DNA of 64,000 nucleotides from NCBI GenBank assembly GCA_965240325.2, contig OZ251237.1, positions 806,001 to 870,000 of the forward strand, read 5' to 3'. The position numbers and the translations under genes were made by a program. Origin of the DNA: Rebecca billardiae RCC1528. Lineage: Eukaryota; Haptophyta. Below are positions 10,501 through 20,039 of the stretch, in pieces. Each line of letters begins with the position of its first letter. Position 1 is the first letter of the stretch. Below the pieces are notes generated by a model. It did no database searches. It was given only the letters and a program-made list of their open reading frames with translations, and was not told the origin of the DNA.

Positions 10501-10858
10501 GACCGCCTCCGACCGGCTGGTGGCGATGCTGCCGGTCACGACGCCGCTGCTGGCGGCACTGATCAACTACCAGCAGGCCCTCGATGAGTTCGGAATCTGC
10601 GCGCACAAGGACGTGCCGTTGGTTCTGAGCGAGCCACCGGTGACCGCCGTCGGCACGTGCCTGCACAAGAACGCAGCCGAGGTGATGAAAGCCAGGCGCC
10701 TGGGCCATTGCCCGGGCGAGCAACCGGTGCTCTGCGGTGATGGCGTGTGCCGGGACACGTTCATCGACTGCTTCCGGGTGCCGTTTCTGCTCGCGAGACG
10801 AAGTCGTGAGGGCGACGACAGCGCGCCGGCAGCCTTTTGGCATCGCGACTCCGGCTAG
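7561..10858 (+). CDS. Single-pass membrane protein with PAN/apple-like segment, function unknown
   Basis: Two exons: 7561-10132 and 10260-10858. The intron is GTACGG...ACTGCAG; the phase joins cleanly as HDG-TAELSV, and the downstream frame continues with conserved-looking cysteines, giving 1,056 residues. The N-terminus (1-90) is a small beta-rich region (ELNVNGTLSLITV, LLGRVTIAVDG), followed by one transmembrane span at ~93-115. The remainder is probably luminal or extracellular: Cys-containing blocks separated by Gly/Ser runs, including a PAN-like pattern (AEALCARLPQCAGITYPT ... GWKAHIK), and a C-terminal Cys-rich block (GTCLHKN, CPGEQPVLCGDGVC). PAN modules bind proteins or sugars; a surface or secretory receptor is possible but not shown. 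The glycine runs are unlikely to be structured. Confidence 0.7.
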
Positions 10859-11700
10859 CTAGTGTCCGGCGCATTGCGCGCTGACGGATGGCGCGCGCTA
10901 CATACTTACGTTACCTACTAGTACATAGCCGAGCAGCGCAGTAGTACGTAGTACTATGCAGCTACTAGCTAGTAATGGCGGCGCTACTGCTGCTATATAT
11001 ATGGTTACGACGACTGCTAAATCTAGTCACAGCAACGATTTCTTTTTTAAAGCGGCCGTTAAGGAAACTCCAACAAATGAATTTTCGGCCGTTAACGGCT
11101 GAATCTGGTGGTCCGGGCCAAATCCCGAGAGCGTTCGTCGCTCGGCGTCGCACGGACGCCGTCGCAGGGCTTGGCGAGCGGACGTTCGACTCGCGGTGCG
11201 AGCGCGCGCCGTGCGTGCGCGTGTGGCGGCGTCCACGTCGCCGCTGCGCCACCGGTGCTCTAATCGCGGGTGTTCCCCAACCTATCCCCCGCCTGCCCCG
11301 CACCCGCTCCGCGTCCCGACGCGCCACACCGATCTACTTTGCTAGGTCTGTTCGTAACACGGTGCGAATTCGCGCCCGCCCGCACGCCGCTGCGCGCGGG
11401 GATGCAGGAAGTGTATGGAGGGGCGCGGAGTTGTTATTCAGGCGGCGGGTTACTCGTGATGCACGCACATGCGCAGCGGGAACGCTTACTTTTGCATGGG
11501 TGACCGGGAATTTGCATCAGACTAACTTGCTGCGGCTGCGCCCGGCACGGCCGCGCGGGACCGCGCTCGCCGCGCGCAGCAATGGCGACGGCTGTGCTCA
11601 CCGTGGGCAAGGGCAAGCGTTCCTGCGCGAAGCCTAGGAAGCCCAAGCTGCATCGCAAAGGTGCCTAACGCATCGGGCGCCACGTCTCTGCCGCATCTGC

Positions 11701-12430
11701 ATGGCTGCGCATGGCCGCGGCGCTCAGCCGCACGAGATGCTCAAGCTGCGCGCGCGCGAGGCCGCGAGCGAGGTGGACCACTCGATCATGCCGAACGAGA
11801 ACTACCTGGCGGAGGTCAAGCGCAGCGTCAACAGCCTCGTCGCCATCAAGGCCCAGCGGAAGAAGAACAACCTGCTGCGTGTAGCCAAGCTGCGGCTCTT
11901 CTCGTGAGACGCGCTCGTCTTGCATGCCTTCACCTCGCTCGACGACGAGGGCGTCGTGCACTAGGCGCGCGAGAAGGACCGCACACTGAGCATCGTGGGC
12001 TCGCGCCAGCCCGAGAGTTCTCGACGTGGCTCAACCTGGGCATGCGCCACCCGATCCCGCCGCCGGTGGCTGGCTCACGTGAGAGCGCGCTGCGCAATCG
12101 CGAGCACGCGGGCGCGGGCGTGATGATGATCGGCAGCGAGTCGGCGGCGCGGCCGTGGGCGCAGGCCGTGGGCGCCGTGCTGGATCGCTTGGAGCACTAC
12201 GGCAAGTCCGCGCGCCCGCGCGGGCAGCCGCATGTCCTCCTCCTCTCGGCGGACACGGGCCAAACGCAGCGCACTCGCGCGCGGCCACGATCGCCATCGT
12301 GCGCAACTATGAGGGTGTTGCGCTCGCGTCGTCGGAGGCGATCGCCATCTCGGAGCGGCCGGACTCGGACATGCCCGAGCTATGGAGTGCGGACGCCGAC
12401 GGGATCAATGACGTGATCCGGAGCGGCCGG
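11701..12430 (+). pseudogene. Degenerate coding fragment inside the TIR element (5' part)
   Basis: From ATG 11701 the reading starts MAAHGRGAQPHEMLKLRARE and continues with charged, non-repetitive sequence (SIMPNENYLAEVKRSVNSL) to an in-frame TGA at 11905-11907. Past it the same frame still reads sensibly (DALVLHAFTSLDDEGVVH) to a TAG at 11962-11964. Further recognisable-looking peptide continues only after frame changes (STWLNLGMRHP, VLDRLEHYGKSARPRGQPH, then AIVRNYEGVALASSEAIAI). This pattern is a decayed gene, or less likely a multi-intron gene. No family is recognised. Confidence 0.5.
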
Positions 12431-13790
12431 CTCCCACCGCGACCGGCGCCGCCAGCTGCCGCCGCTGCACGTGGCCAGCGCGGCAGGGCGGCGCGGCTGG
12501 CGGCGCTGCAGGCGGCGCGGCCGGCGACGCGGCCGGCGGCGCGGCCGGCGGCAGCGGCGGCAGCGGCAGCGGTAGCGGCGTAGCTGGCGGTGCCGCCGGC
12601 GCTGGAGTCCGCGCGGCCGGTTGCGCGGTCGGCGGCGCGGCCGGCGGCGCGGCGGGCGGCGCGGCTGGCAACGCGGGCGCGTCCGCGGGCACGGGCGGCG
12701 GCGCGGCCGGCGCGAGCGGCAGCGGCAGCGGCGTGGCTGGCGGCACAGTCGGCGCTGGCGTCCGTGCGGCCGGTGGCGCGGCCGGCGGCGCGGCCAGCGG
12801 CGCGGCTGACAGCGCGGGCGGTGGCGCGGCCGGCGGCGGCACTGCCGGCGGCGGCGCGGCCGGCGGCGCGGCCGCGCGCGGCCGGCGCGGCCGGCAGCAG
12901 CGGCGGCAGCTGCAGCGACAGCGGCGTGACTGGCGACACAGCCGGCGTTGGCGTCCGCGCGGCCGGTGGCGCGGCCTGCGGCGCGGCCGGCGGCGCGGCT
13001 GACAGCGCGGGCGATGGCGGGCCCGGTGGCGGCGCGCCCGACGGCGGCACGCCCGACAACTGCGCGCCAGGCGGCGGTGCGCCCGGCGACGCGGCCGGAC
13101 GCGGCCGGCGGCGCGGCTGGCAACGCGGGCGCGGGTGCTGGCGGCGGCGCGGGCGGCGCGGGCGGCAGCTGCAGTGGCGTGGCTGGCGGCACAGCTGGCG
13201 TTGGCGTCCGCGCGGCTGGAGGCGCGGCCGGAGGTGCGGCCGGCGGCGCGGACAGCGGCGCGGCTGACAGCGCTCGCGATCGCGCGGCCGGCGGCGGCGC
13301 GGCCGGCGGCGGCGCGGCCGGCGGCGGCGCGGCCGGCGGTGGCGCGGCCGGCGGCGGCGCGGCCGGTGCGGGCGGCAGCAGCAGCACTGGTGGCAGCAGC
13401 AGCGGCAGCTGCGTGGCTGGCGGCACCGCTGGCGCTGGCGTCCGCGCGGCCGGTGGCGCGGCCGGCGGCGCGGCCGGGGGCGCGGCCGGGGGCGCGGCTG
13501 GCAACGTGGGCGCGGGCGCGGGCGCGGGCGGCGGCGTGGGCGGCGCGGCCGGCAGTGGCAGCGGCGTGGCTAGCGGCACAGCCGGTGCTGGCGTCCGCGT
13601 GGCCGGTGGCGCGGCATGTGGCGCGGCCAGCCGCGCGGCTGACAGTGCGGGTGGTGGTGCGGCTGGTGGCGGCGCGGCCGGCGGCGGCGCGGCCGGCGGC
13701 GGCGCGCAGCAGCGCGGCCTCGGTGGCAGCACTGCCTCGGCAGGCGGCAGCGCGGCCGGCGGCGGTTTTGGCGGCGGCGCCGAGGCGGCC
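12430..13790. repeat. GC minisatellite, degenerate GGCGCGGCCGGC-type units
   Basis: About 1.36 kb is built almost entirely from GGC/GCG/GCC triplets in irregular units such as GGCGGCGCGGCCGGC. It contains longer-period repeats, each roughly 200 bp, that end in words like GCTGGCGTCCGCGCGGCCGG. Several frames on both strands stay open throughout and would encode Ala/Gly/Arg or Ala/Pro runs, so open frames here are not evidence of coding. Confidence 0.85.
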
Positions 13791-14418
13791 GACTACGCGG
13801 AGGAGCAGAAGGCCATCGTGGCGTGCACCGGCGCTTACGTCAGCCTCGCCAGCCTCGCCGGCCAGGGCTCGCACAACGTCCCACCGCTCCGCTTCAACGT
13901 CTGGGCGGTCACGGAGGCGGGCGCAGACGGCGTCTCGCCTCAGGCGGCGGGGGCGCCTCGTGCAGCTCGCGGACGAGCAGGTGCAGGGGCATTTCGTGCA
14001 GGTGACCAAGCGTGCGATGCCGCTCGTGCACGCGCGCAAGTCACTCGACTCATTCGTCCGCGAGTACGCCGAGGGGAAGAAGTCGACGGCGGAGCCGCAC
14101 ATCTCGACGGTCGCGCAGCTCGTGCGCCGCGTGTCGCTTGCGACGTGGGCAGAGGAGTTCGGCGACAAGGTGCGGCGGCTCTGGCTGAAGAAGTACGCCA
14201 AGCGGCAGCGCGAATGGCAGCGCAGGGCGGAGACCGACGCGATCGACCTGATCGCGGAGTGCATGACGGCGCGCAAGCTCCTGCGCGAGGAGGCTGGGCT
14301 TCCGGAGAAGGAGTTTTCGGCACTCAGGAGCAAATTGATGGCGGCGCGCTCGCCGGACCGCTCGGTGACGGTGATTTACGGCGCGGATGTCGCGCGCGAC
14401 GGTAGCGGGGCTGGGTAG
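13790..14418 (+). pseudogene. Degenerate coding fragment inside the TIR element (3' part)
   Basis: After the minisatellite, one plus frame reads a normal-looking peptide (EEQKAIVACTGAYVSLASLA ... FNVWAVTEAGADG) to about 13940. A different frame then takes over from ~13966 (LVQLADEQVQGHFVQVTKRA) to the stop at 14418, with highly charged helical sequence (RRLWLKKYAKRQREWQRR, ECMTARKLLREE). The change of frame without clear splice signals suggests a frameshift. It may be the C-terminal part of the same ancestral gene as the 11701 fragment. No family is recognised. Confidence 0.45.
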
Positions 14419-14582
14419 CGGCAATCAGGCAGCTGACGGTGCGGGCATGCAGGGGGGACCAGCCGCGCGCGCGCGCCGCCCCCTAGGGGCGCGCGCGCAG
14501 CGCATAGTAATTTTTCGAAAATTAATCTGGCCGCTGGACACGCTAACGGCCGCTTTAAAAAAGAAGTCGTTGCTGTGGTTAT

Positions 14583-14700
14583 TATTATATGACCGCGTTC
14601 CGCGGTCCGCCTTTTTCCGTAGAACGAACGTAGTTCAGGGCCCGCGGTGGCGGTGCACCCTCCGTCGCAGTCGTCTATTGACAGACCAGTTGCATATGCC
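14583..14700 (+). repeat. Dispersed repeat R1, copy 1
   Basis: Similar in sequence and orientation to 48293-48410. Both begin in AT-rich ATTATTATAT, contain the perfect hairpin GACCGCGTTCCGCGGTC (14591-14607), then a TAGAA...ACG.AGTT stretch and GGGCCCGCGGTGG, and end near a CAGTT word. It lies immediately outside the right end of the TIR element. Confidence 0.75.
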
Positions 14701-15994
14701 CGTACAACTAGACTCCATCAGCGGCGCGCCGCCGCCCGCCGCGCCGGGCGGGCCCATTGCAGCCGCCGGCGCGGCGCCGATTGTGTACAGGCGGATGCGA
14801 CGAGGCGTGATCGACGCATGAGCGCGACTCCACGTGCACACCAGGCCACGCGGAGCTGACAGCCAGGGAGCACGGTGCGGGGCCGCGGATTCGTTCGGGC
14901 CGCTGCTGCTGACCGCTGTCCCCGGGGTCACCCCCCGCGCCGGCAGCGCCCGGGAGTAGGGCTGGAGGAGTAGGGTCCGAGTAGGGTTCGACCAGCGCCT
15001 GCGCGACGGCCGACAGGCGGGCGCGAGGCGTGATCGACGCATGAGCGCAACTCTACGTGCACGCCAGGCCACGCGGAGCTGACAGCCCGAGGGAGCACGG
15101 TGCCGAGGTGCGAGGGCACCGGTGATCCGGTTCGCGCACTCGCCGCGCGTGCACGGGCAGCTGACACACCTCGATCAGGCTCGGCACGCGTTGCAGAGGC
15201 ACGGCCAGCTCTGGGGACGTCACGCACCACCGTCGCCCGCGCAGCTCGTCCTCCTCGTAGAGTACCGTTCAGTTCCGAGGCGTAGCCCTCGCTCAGAGTC
15301 GACCGACGATGGACTCGGATCGTCGGCGCGCCTGCTCTCTCTCAATCAAGAAGAGTTCTGGGAGACCCCGGAAAGGCATGGCAAGGGCGGCGCGTGGTGA
15401 AGTCGAAGGCTCAGAGATCGATCAGTCCGGCATCAGGCGCCGCTGCCCCCGAGCTTGCGAGAGCCCGAACACAGGGCGGCGGCTGCGGCGCCGGCTCGCG
15501 GACGCGCCGGGGCCGCGCAAGGCCGCGCCGAGGCATCGACAGGGCGGCAGGGGCGGCGGGGGCGCGCGGAGTGAGCGGGGGCACGACGAACGCGATGTCG
15601 ACGGCAGTCGGGACCCGCCGCAGCCGCGCGCTCCAGGCGCCATTCGCCGCGCGCACCTGCCCATCGCCGTCCTCACCCGTCGGTCGTCGCTCGTGAGCCT
15701 CGTGCCCGTGGCTCGCCTCCAAACGCGGGCCGCCTCTGGTGGGCCGCCGCCCGGGGCCACGCGCGCGCCCAACCAAGTCCGTTCGCGTCAGATAGTATTG
15801 AGATTCGCCGAGGTTGGCCCATCGGCTACTGACCCTTGCCTCGTCGGCTCCTGATACAGACACGGCGCGATTGAATAGTTGATTCAACTGATTCAAGGGA
15901 CGTACATGGTCACATCGGTTCGCGGCAATCTCTATCTAGATACGTCATCGCTCCTTGGACCTTGCTGCAATCTCATTGGCCGGAAAAATCGCTT
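14701..15994. other. Gene-free GC-rich spacer with an ~80-bp direct duplication
   Basis: No coding region is supported. The block 14801-14878 recurs at 15024-15103 (start CGAGGCGTGATCGACGCATG, end GGGAGCACGGTGC) with a few substitutions and a 3-bp insertion. The rest is non-repetitive GC-rich sequence with open frames on both strands that look like composition artefacts. Confidence 0.6.
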
Positions 15995-16268
15995 GTAACG
16001 GTTCGTTACGTTAGGGATCCTAAAGGGCGTGAAGTTTTTTGGACGGGCGTCACTCCACGCTTTACTATGAACTTGCCGTGGGCGCGACCTTTTTCGGCCG
16101 TGATGCATCGGTAGAGAGGGTCTCAAAATTCGAAACTCGGTCTCCTCCAGCCATGAAAATCGTCCCCCGACCCTTTTTTCTTGATCAAAGATCTTTTTGA
16201 AACGTTGTTCGGGCCCGCTGGTGCGGGCTCCACGCTGCGCGCTCCGCCCTGCACCGCGGGCCATTATA
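15995..16268 (+). repeat. Dispersed repeat R2, copy 1
   Basis: Same orientation and high similarity to 51222-51511, strongest from ~16107 (TCTCAAAATTCGAAACTCGG) through TTGATCAAAGATCTTTTTGA to the end CACCGCGGGCCAT. Contains the palindromic TTGATCAAAGATC stretch. The upstream part shares the near-palindrome GTAACG(G/A)(T/A)(T/C)CGTTAC at 15996-16010. Directly followed by AT repeats, as in copy 2. Confidence 0.8.
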
Positions 16269-16440
16269 TACGATATGCTGACACGTAATTAGTGGCGGAG
16301 TGACGAGCCAGCCGCTGCGCGCATTAACATTATTATATTACATACGACAGCATATATATATATATATATATTGAGCCCTCATATATATATTACTAATATA
16401 CTATATGATTTATGACGACGCGATACGCGTCGTACTAATA
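16269..16440. repeat. AT-rich microsatellite block
   Basis: TA dinucleotide runs (around 16350-16395) and ATTATTATA words directly follow repeat R2, contrasting sharply with the surrounding GC-rich DNA. Confidence 0.85.
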
Positions 16441-16453
16441 ACTACGAATTTCA

Positions 16454-19109
16454 TTATCGTCGACCCTGGTGATTGCTCCCGGCGTGCTCTTTTGCGGTTT
16501 TTGCCTGCTGCTGTCGCTGGTAGCGGATGAGCCGATGGTCCTCGCGCTTGGCGAGCGAGGAGGCCGTCCACCGCGGTGAGCGGCACGTGTTGTTCACGAT
16601 GGTGAACACCATCTCTTGGACCTTGGCTGAGAGCCAGGTCTTTGAAAGATGCGTTCCAACGTGCTTTCGAATCGCCTCGATCTGCGCTCGCCACTGCTCC
16701 GAATGCAGGTAGATATGTGCTGCGAGGTGGGCGAAGCCCCTCGGGTCGTCTGCAACCTTGAACGCGCCGGGAGTCTTCTCCGAGTTGACACCCGTCACGC
16801 CGAGTGTCGTCGTGATGAAGGGGATGCCATTCTCGAGGGCGAGCATCGTCTTGGTTGAGATCCCACTCCCGCCGACGAGGTTCGGGATGAGCATCAGCCG
16901 AGCCTGGTGACGCAAGCAGGGCACGTGAGGGGGGATCAAGAGTCAGTCAGATCGCAGCACAATGTTGCTGTACATCATAGGGGCCTCTGTCTGCAGCGTT
17001 GGGGGGGGGGGGGGGCGAGCTGGCGCGGACCTTCTTCAAGAATGGTGTCAAGTCGGAGACAATGCCATGGGCCGTCACGCCGGGGCGATTCTTGGCTAGG
17101 TCTTTCCAGATGTCTGCGCCGACAAGGTGCAGCTCGGCATTGCGCACCAGTGATCTCAGGATTGGGAACATCTCATCAAGTAGCCAGTGAACCGCACGCT
17201 GATTCCCGTAGTGGTGTGAGCCGACGTACAGGAAGGTGCTTCGGCGGTGGAAGCTGTCGACGAGGCCCTTCATGGTCGGCGCTTGCTTCGCGACCACCGG
17301 GATATGACGAACGCACTGCTCGCACGAAGCGTCGTTCTGCAGGTACGGCCGCATCGTCTTGGCGTCCTCCTCTGTGACGGACACGATCATGTCGGCGCGG
17401 GAGTAGTCTCGAAGCTCTCTGTCCTTGACTGGGCCAGTGTACAGATCGCACGTGGACTCCACAAGCTGCTGCTGCTGCGCCCGCACCCAGTGAATGTCGT
17501 CGCTGAGGACGACCATTCGCTGGCTGTGTGCCTGTGGCGTGGAACGGTGCGTGGAGCAGTGTGATGTGTGAGCTAGTGACAGCAACATTTGGCGTGGTGC
17601 GCGCGCGCGCGCGAGGCCGTGCGCGCGCGCGCACCACGCCAAGCTTTGCCGTTGCCAGATCAGGTATGCTGCTCGCGCCACATCGCCAGTACCTGTCACC
17701 GCAGCGAAGCAGGTGATCGCTCCCGTGAGTCATGTTGCGCGGGTCGTTTGCATGCGGTGAGCATGGCTCACGAGCAGGCATGCACGTGAGCACGCAGCAG
17801 CGCACCATGCTGCCATGATCACCATGTCGAAGTTGCCAATGCTGTACAGCGATTTGAGCTCATGGTCCCCCACGATCACGCGGATGCCACTCGCCCTGCT
17901 GCGCTCGACCCACTTGGGAATACGCGCGTTGCGCACATCGCAGGGCGCGCGACCGCGTGTCAGCCACAGCCAAACAAACACAGCAGGCAGGGCTGCGCGC
18001 GACGCTGAACGTTGTGTAGGAGGCCTCCGCACCTTTGCCATATCCCACGACCATGCGGTGTCTCGGCTCACGTATGTGATGCTGTGACCAGCGTCGAGCA
18101 GTGCTTGCAACACCTGCCCCATGCGCACGTGGCTGCCCTCGACGCCGGACAGCGGCACCTCGTTCAGGATGAGTGTGCGTAGTGCGACGAACTGGCTGTA
18201 CTGCACGAGGAGCTCGTCGTGCGAACTGCTCTGATCTTGCTTACTCGTGGAGACGGTCTTTATGCCCAGGTCGTGGTCGTGGTCCTCTGTGGGCGGGGTG
18301 AAGTACGTCTGCAGCGGGATGGTGAGGTGGCACAAGATGTGCCCGCGCACCGCTGCGCGAGCGAAGAACTCCCAGTCATTGTGTGCTGGCAAGCTCGTGT
18401 TGAACGCGCCGAGCTTGCGAATCAGCGCGGTGCGCCACATCGGCGCTTCGTGCATCATGGTGTGCAGACCGGTGATCGTCGTGCGGTCGTATGTCATCCG
18501 CATTCGCGTGCCGTCGGGCCAGAGAAACAGATCGCGCGGGTACAGCGTGCCGGTGGGCACCTTGTCGTGCAGGATCAGCTGCGGGTCTTGGCGCGCGGAG
18601 CCAAAAGACATTCCCGCCACGGCCGTCGCATACACAGCAGTGGAGAGTGTGTCGCACGTCTGCCGCGACTGCATGTAGCGCTGCTTGAGACCGATCGTCG
18701 GGTGCGCGAGCCGATCCTCCGGCCGGGTGATCGTGGTGAACTCGCCCGCCGCCGCATGTGCGCCCGCGTTGAGCATCTCGTACAGAGGCGTGCCATGCCC
18801 AAACGACATGTGTTTGTACTGATCGGGCTTGCTCGCGATGAGCGAGCGCACTGATGTGACCTCCTGGTCGAGGCGATTGTACGATAGCAGCACGATCTCG
18901 AGCTCGTCGATGTTGCGCTGCCGTCCCAGCTCAGTCACAGCCGTCGTCACCATCTCATTGATGTCGTAGTCCTGGGCACCGCCGCGCGCCGCGGGCATCA
19001 GCGGCAAGAGCACAGTCGTCTGAATGACGGCCGCAGCGACTGCGCGAAGCACGAGGCATGCCAGCAGCCTGCGGACCAAGAACGTTGCTGGTGCCGCGTG
19101 CCGCCCCAT
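16454..19109 (-). CDS. Bifunctional glycosyltransferase: GT2-type domain followed by GT4-type domain
   Basis: Three exons, 19109-17772, 17531-17031 and 16903-16454, give 762 residues. Introns are GTGAGC...CCACAG and GTCCGC...CACCAG, both phase 0; the second is supported by the join LTPFLKK-ARLMLIPN, typical of GT4 enzymes. The start at ATG 19109 precedes a hydrophobic signal anchor (~10-38), implying a Golgi type II protein. The N-terminal half is GT2-like: EFTTITRPEDRLAHPTIG, NDWEFFARA. The C-terminal half is a GT4 fold: VLSDDIHWVRA, RRSTFLYVGSHHYGNQRA, and the sugar-nucleotide site PNLVGGSGISTKTMLALENG. It probably adds two sugars in sequence to a glycan; donor and acceptor are unknown. A 96-bp in-frame stretch at ~17944-18039 has a GTGCGG donor but no fitting acceptor and may be coding or unresolved. 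Confidence 0.78.
17589..17640. other. Perfect 22-bp-arm hairpin inside a glycosyltransferase intron
   Basis: Arms 17589-17610 and 17619-17640 are exact reverse complements (TTGGCGTGGTGCGCGC... and its complement) around an 8-nt loop. The hairpin lies within the 240-bp first intron (17532-17771). Confidence 0.9.
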
Positions 19110-19568
19110 CGCGCACCCCGCGCCTGCGCCTCGGTACGACGTCGGGCGCGACGGTGCTGTCCAGGCTGTGCCGCCACGCCCGCAGAACAACTACCTCCGA
19201 TGGCTATTTCGCGATGAGCTATTGAGCTCAGCCGAAATTGCGCCGAGGAACACGATGGGGCTCTCGGCTGAGTGTGTGCATCCTAAGTTACCCGGATCTC
19301 CACTGTCCGGTTGGGAGTTTGTATGGGTAGCAACCAGCAACTAAGCAAGTGGCAACTGTGAGGTAGAACGATGGCTGCGCTCAGTCAATCGGCTATAAAA
19401 TGACGTTTACCCGGCTATGGAGGACGGAGAGTACTCACCAATAACTAGCTCCCCGGCCGGAGTGACAAGGCCCAGCGCTCCCGCTATCCGCCAGCAGCTC
19501 CGACAGTGGTGGCCTCCCCTTGGAGCTCGTCAAGGCCGCCCGCCGCCCCCCGCGCACCCGCCCGTCCG
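19110..19568. promoter_or_regulatory. Intergenic promoter region with TATA box for the UBC gene
   Basis: 459 bp separate the divergent glycosyltransferase and ubiquitin-conjugating enzyme genes. CTATAAAA at 19393-19400, preceded by CAGTCAATCGG (a CCAAT-like word), faces the UBC gene and is the best TATA-type element in the window. The composition is less GC-rich than the neighbouring coding sequence. Confidence 0.55.
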
Positions 19569-20039
19569 ATGTCGGCCAACGGCACGTCGATGGCCAACCT
19601 GCGGCTCCTGTCCGACCTGCAGGCCGTGAAGCGTACCCCTCCGGAGGGCGTCAGCGCCAGCCCGGTGAGCGAGGAGAACCTGTACGTCTGGAACGCCACC
19701 ATCTTTGGCCCAGACGACTCACCGTGGGAGGGCGGCGTGTACACCATGAGGATAACCTTTGGGGACCAGTACCCGGACAAGCCGCCGCGCGTGCGCTTCT
19801 GTTGCGAGATGTTCCACCCCAACATCTACCCCGACGGCACGCTGTGCATGGACCTCATCCAGGACAACTGGTCGCCCATCTACTCAGTCTCCTCCATCCT
19901 CACCGCCATCCGCTCGCTGCTGACCGATCCGAACTGTTCGAGCCCAGCACACCCGGAGGCCGCGCACTTGTTTCAGACCGATCTGAAGCAGTACAACCGA
20001 CGCGTCCGGCGAATCGCGGAAAAGTCCACGGAGGGCTGA
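19569..20039 (+). CDS. Ubiquitin-conjugating enzyme E2, RAD6/UBC2 type
   Basis: Single exon, 156 residues from ATG 19569 (context TCCGATGTCGGCC); an upstream in-frame ATG at 19506 would add a Pro-rich leader unlike the family. The whole protein is a UBC fold: VWNATIFGPDDSPWEGG, YPDKPPRVRF, the HPN motif MFHPNIYPDG, and active-site Cys at ~93 in GTLCMDLIQDNWSP, then VSSILTAIRSLLTDPN. This is closest in motif and length to RAD6/UBE2A (152 residues), which acts in histone H2B and PCNA ubiquitination and N-degron turnover. It lacks the acidic tail of yeast Rad6 and ends RIAEKSTEG. The E2 call is certain; the RAD6 subtype is very likely. Confidence 0.93.
   Translation: MSANGTSMANLRLLSDLQAVKRTPPEGVSASPVSEENLYVWNATIFGPDDSPWEGGVYTMRITFGDQYPDKPPRVRFCCEMFHPNIYPDGTLCMDLIQDNWSPIYSVSSILTAIRSLLTDPNCSSPAHPEAAHLFQTDLKQYNRRVRRIAEKSTEG

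Larger units (their letters stand above)
11028..14577. mobile_element. Decayed 3.55 kb element bounded by 34-bp terminal inverted repeats
   Basis: Positions 11028-11061 and 14544-14577 are inverted copies of each other over 34 bp with one mismatch (ends CACAGCAACGA..., inner ends CGGCCGTTA). A short AATTTTCG word is shared in subterminal positions on both sides. Flanks show no convincing target-site duplication. The interior holds broken coding fragments around a long GC minisatellite. The structure suggests a DNA transposon or similar TIR element; no transposase was recognised, so the class is undetermined. Confidence 0.65.

Noticed and set aside
12405-14333. Long minus-strand open frames over the GC minisatellite
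   Set aside because: Frames stay open because the repeat lacks A/T; the products are Ala/Arg/Pro runs with no protein-like features.
17944-18039. A 96-bp in-frame candidate intron in the glycosyltransferase (donor AAAG|GTGCGG)
   Set aside because: No AG in the right phase lies at the downstream end, so the sequence was left as coding.
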